Shown here: positions 5,329-6,165 of the stretch, one piece after another
How positions within the stretch are numbered: the stretch's first letter is position 1
How the letters are laid out: each line of letters starts with the position of its first letter
Source: Rhodospirillales bacterium
Lineage (GTDB): Bacteria > Pseudomonadota > Alphaproteobacteria > SMXQ01
DNA length: 6,165 bases
Assembly: GCA_024638585.1 (NCBI GenBank)
Contig: JAHEKA010000148.1
Coordinates: 1 to 6,165, forward strand
Reading direction: 5' to 3'
Notes under the pieces: generated by a model
What the model was told of the DNA's origin: nothing
The model's database searches: none
The model's input: the letters and a program-made list of their open reading frames with translations, nothing else
Position numbers and translations under genes: made by a program

Positions 5329-6102
5329 TCAGGTGCGGGCCCGGCGTCCGTTGCGAAAGACCGCCAATTCGCCGGGCTCCATGGCCCGCCACGGTTCGTC
5401 ATGGGTCAATGCCTGAGTGGCGATCACGGTCACGATGTCCCTAGGCGTCGTCAGTTCCGCGAAATCGGCGGTCATTTCCCGGTCGATCAACCGGGCCTTG
5501 CCGAACGGCGCTCGGCGGGTCAGCCAACTGAGTTGGGTGGAGCAATAGCAGAAAAGGTACCTGGAATCGGAGAGCAGCATGTTGAAGGTCCCCATCTTCC
5601 CGATCTCGCGGCACAGGCGGCGAAGGTATTCGGCCAACGGCTGAACCTTGTCCGGCGGCTCGGGAAACCGGCGCCGCAACCGGCCCATCAGCCAGCAGAA
5701 GGCGTATTCGCTGTCGGTCGTGCCGATCGGGCGATAGACCCCGAGCGGCCAATGCTTGATCCCCTTGAGGCGTCCATTATGGGCGAAGGACCAGCCGCGT
5801 CCCCACAGTTCCCGGGTGAACGGATGGGTGTTTTCCAGACACACCTTGGACGTCCCCGTCGCCATGCGGATATGGGCGATCACCGTGCGGCTCTTGACCG
5901 AATGGCTTTCGACCAGCTTGGCGATCTCGGAGGTGGCGCTGGGCGCGCTGTCGTGGAAGGTGCGGCAGCCGCGGCGTTCATAGAAGGCGATGCCCCAGCC
6001 GTCGCGGTGGGGGCCGGTACGCCCGCCCCGCTGGCTCAGGCCGGCGAAGCTGAACCGGATGTCGGTCGGCGTATTGGCGCTCATGCCGAGGAGTTCACAC
6101 AT
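5329..6102 (-). CDS. yafJ: YafJ-type class II glutamine amidotransferase
   Basis: A 257-residue class II (Ntn-type) glutamine amidotransferase domain protein, the size of E. coli YafJ. The start MCELLGMSAN puts the catalytic cysteine at position 2, which becomes the N-terminal nucleophile once Met is removed; this fixes the start at 6102. Further motifs: RGGRTGPHRDGWG at 25-37, HIRMAT at 77-82 (Arg binding the glutamine carboxylate), NTHPF at 91-95, FAHNGRL at 106-112 (Asn109 and Gly110 form the oxyanion hole), and GTTDSEYAF at 127-135 with Asp130 in the substrate pocket. It has only the glutaminase fold with no synthase domain, so it would need a partner or act as a hydrolase; the physiological reaction of YafJ is not established. 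A related enzyme, EgtC, serves ergothioneine synthesis, but no other egt gene is here and the sequence looks more YafJ-like. First of a probable pair with the oxidoreductase. Confidence 0.9.
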   Translation of the reverse strand: MCELLGMSANTPTDIRFSFAGLSQRGGRTGPHRDGWGIAFYERRGCRTFHDSAPSATSEIAKLVESHSVKSRTVIAHIRMATGTSKVCLENTHPFTRELWGRGWSFAHNGRLKGIKHWPLGVYRPIGTTDSEYAFCWLMGRLRRRFPEPPDKVQPLAEYLRRLCREIGKMGTFNMLLSDSRYLFCYCSTQLSWLTRRAPFGKARLIDREMTADFAELTTPRDIVTVIATQALTHDEPWRAMEPGELAVFRNGRRART

Positions 6103-6136
6103 GGCCTGATTGTAGCCCGGCCGGCCGCCGCGGCAA
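6103..6136 (-). promoter_or_regulatory. Putative promoter placing the yafJ-like ATG at or next to the transcript start
   Basis: On the minus strand TACAAT (6109-6114, 5/6 match to the -10 consensus) lies 16 bases after TTGCCG (6131-6136, 4/6 match to -35). Only six bases separate the -10 box from the ATG at 6102, so transcription would begin at about the A of the start codon. There is no good ribosome binding site (only CAGG two bases before the ATG), which agrees with a leaderless mRNA. Confidence 0.5.
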
Positions 6137-6165
6137 GCAGGCTGAGGAGGCCCCGAGGATCGCAC
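6137..6165. other. Right edge, no feature assigned
   Basis: GC-rich bases beyond the putative promoter. The reading frame of the amidotransferase continues open to the edge, but the catalytic Cys2 rule places the start at 6102. Nothing else is recognisable. Confidence 0.4.

Noticed and set aside
5262..5402. 47-codon N-terminal extension of the oxidoreductase
   Set aside because: It overlaps the end of the amidotransferase gene and has no conserved residues, while the ATG at 5261 has a GGAGG site at ideal distance.

Overview
The window is GC-rich, densely coded bacterial chromosome with seven genes or gene parts, six of them on the minus strand. The base composition and the gene families (Flp-type pilin domain, DUF3750 lipoprotein, short MetE-like enzyme, YafJ-type amidotransferase) suggest an alphaproteobacterium, perhaps Rhodospirillales-like. 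That placement is an inference from family distribution; there is no rRNA, tRNA or other marker gene here.

Positions 1-1712 (minus strand) hold a tight three-gene run: a short MetE-like zinc methyltransferase, a small membrane methyltransferase of the isoprenylcysteine/phospholipid type whose start sits at the end of the first gene, and the first 36 codons of a short-chain dehydrogenase that leaves the window. Spacing suggests one transcript. Positions 1713-1904 are a divergent intergenic region with a small inverted repeat. Positions 1905-2645 (plus strand) encode a DUF3750 lipoprotein, the only plus-strand gene.

Positions 2737-4182 (minus strand) are the most unusual part. A clear Flp (type IVb) pilin head, with a prepilin peptidase site and the pilin helix, is fused to about 240 residues of nearly pure Gly/Ser, then an Arg-rich patch, an acidic Pro-rich stretch, a second transmembrane helix and a basic tail. 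A strong intrinsic terminator follows it at 2671-2702, in the gap where it converges with the DUF3750 gene. Upstream, 4190-4325 is a conspicuous AT-rich island that probably carries its promoter and two inverted repeats.

Positions 4437-6102 (minus strand) hold a YafJ-type class II glutamine amidotransferase followed after 67 bases by a CmcJ/NvfI-family oxidoreductase with a strong ribosome binding site. The amidotransferase has a promoter-like -10 box so close to its ATG that its mRNA may be leaderless.

The best candidate for something undescribed is the pilin-headed, two-helix Gly/Ser protein. The other genes belong to recognisable families, and no defence system, mobile element, CRISPR array or RNA gene was seen.
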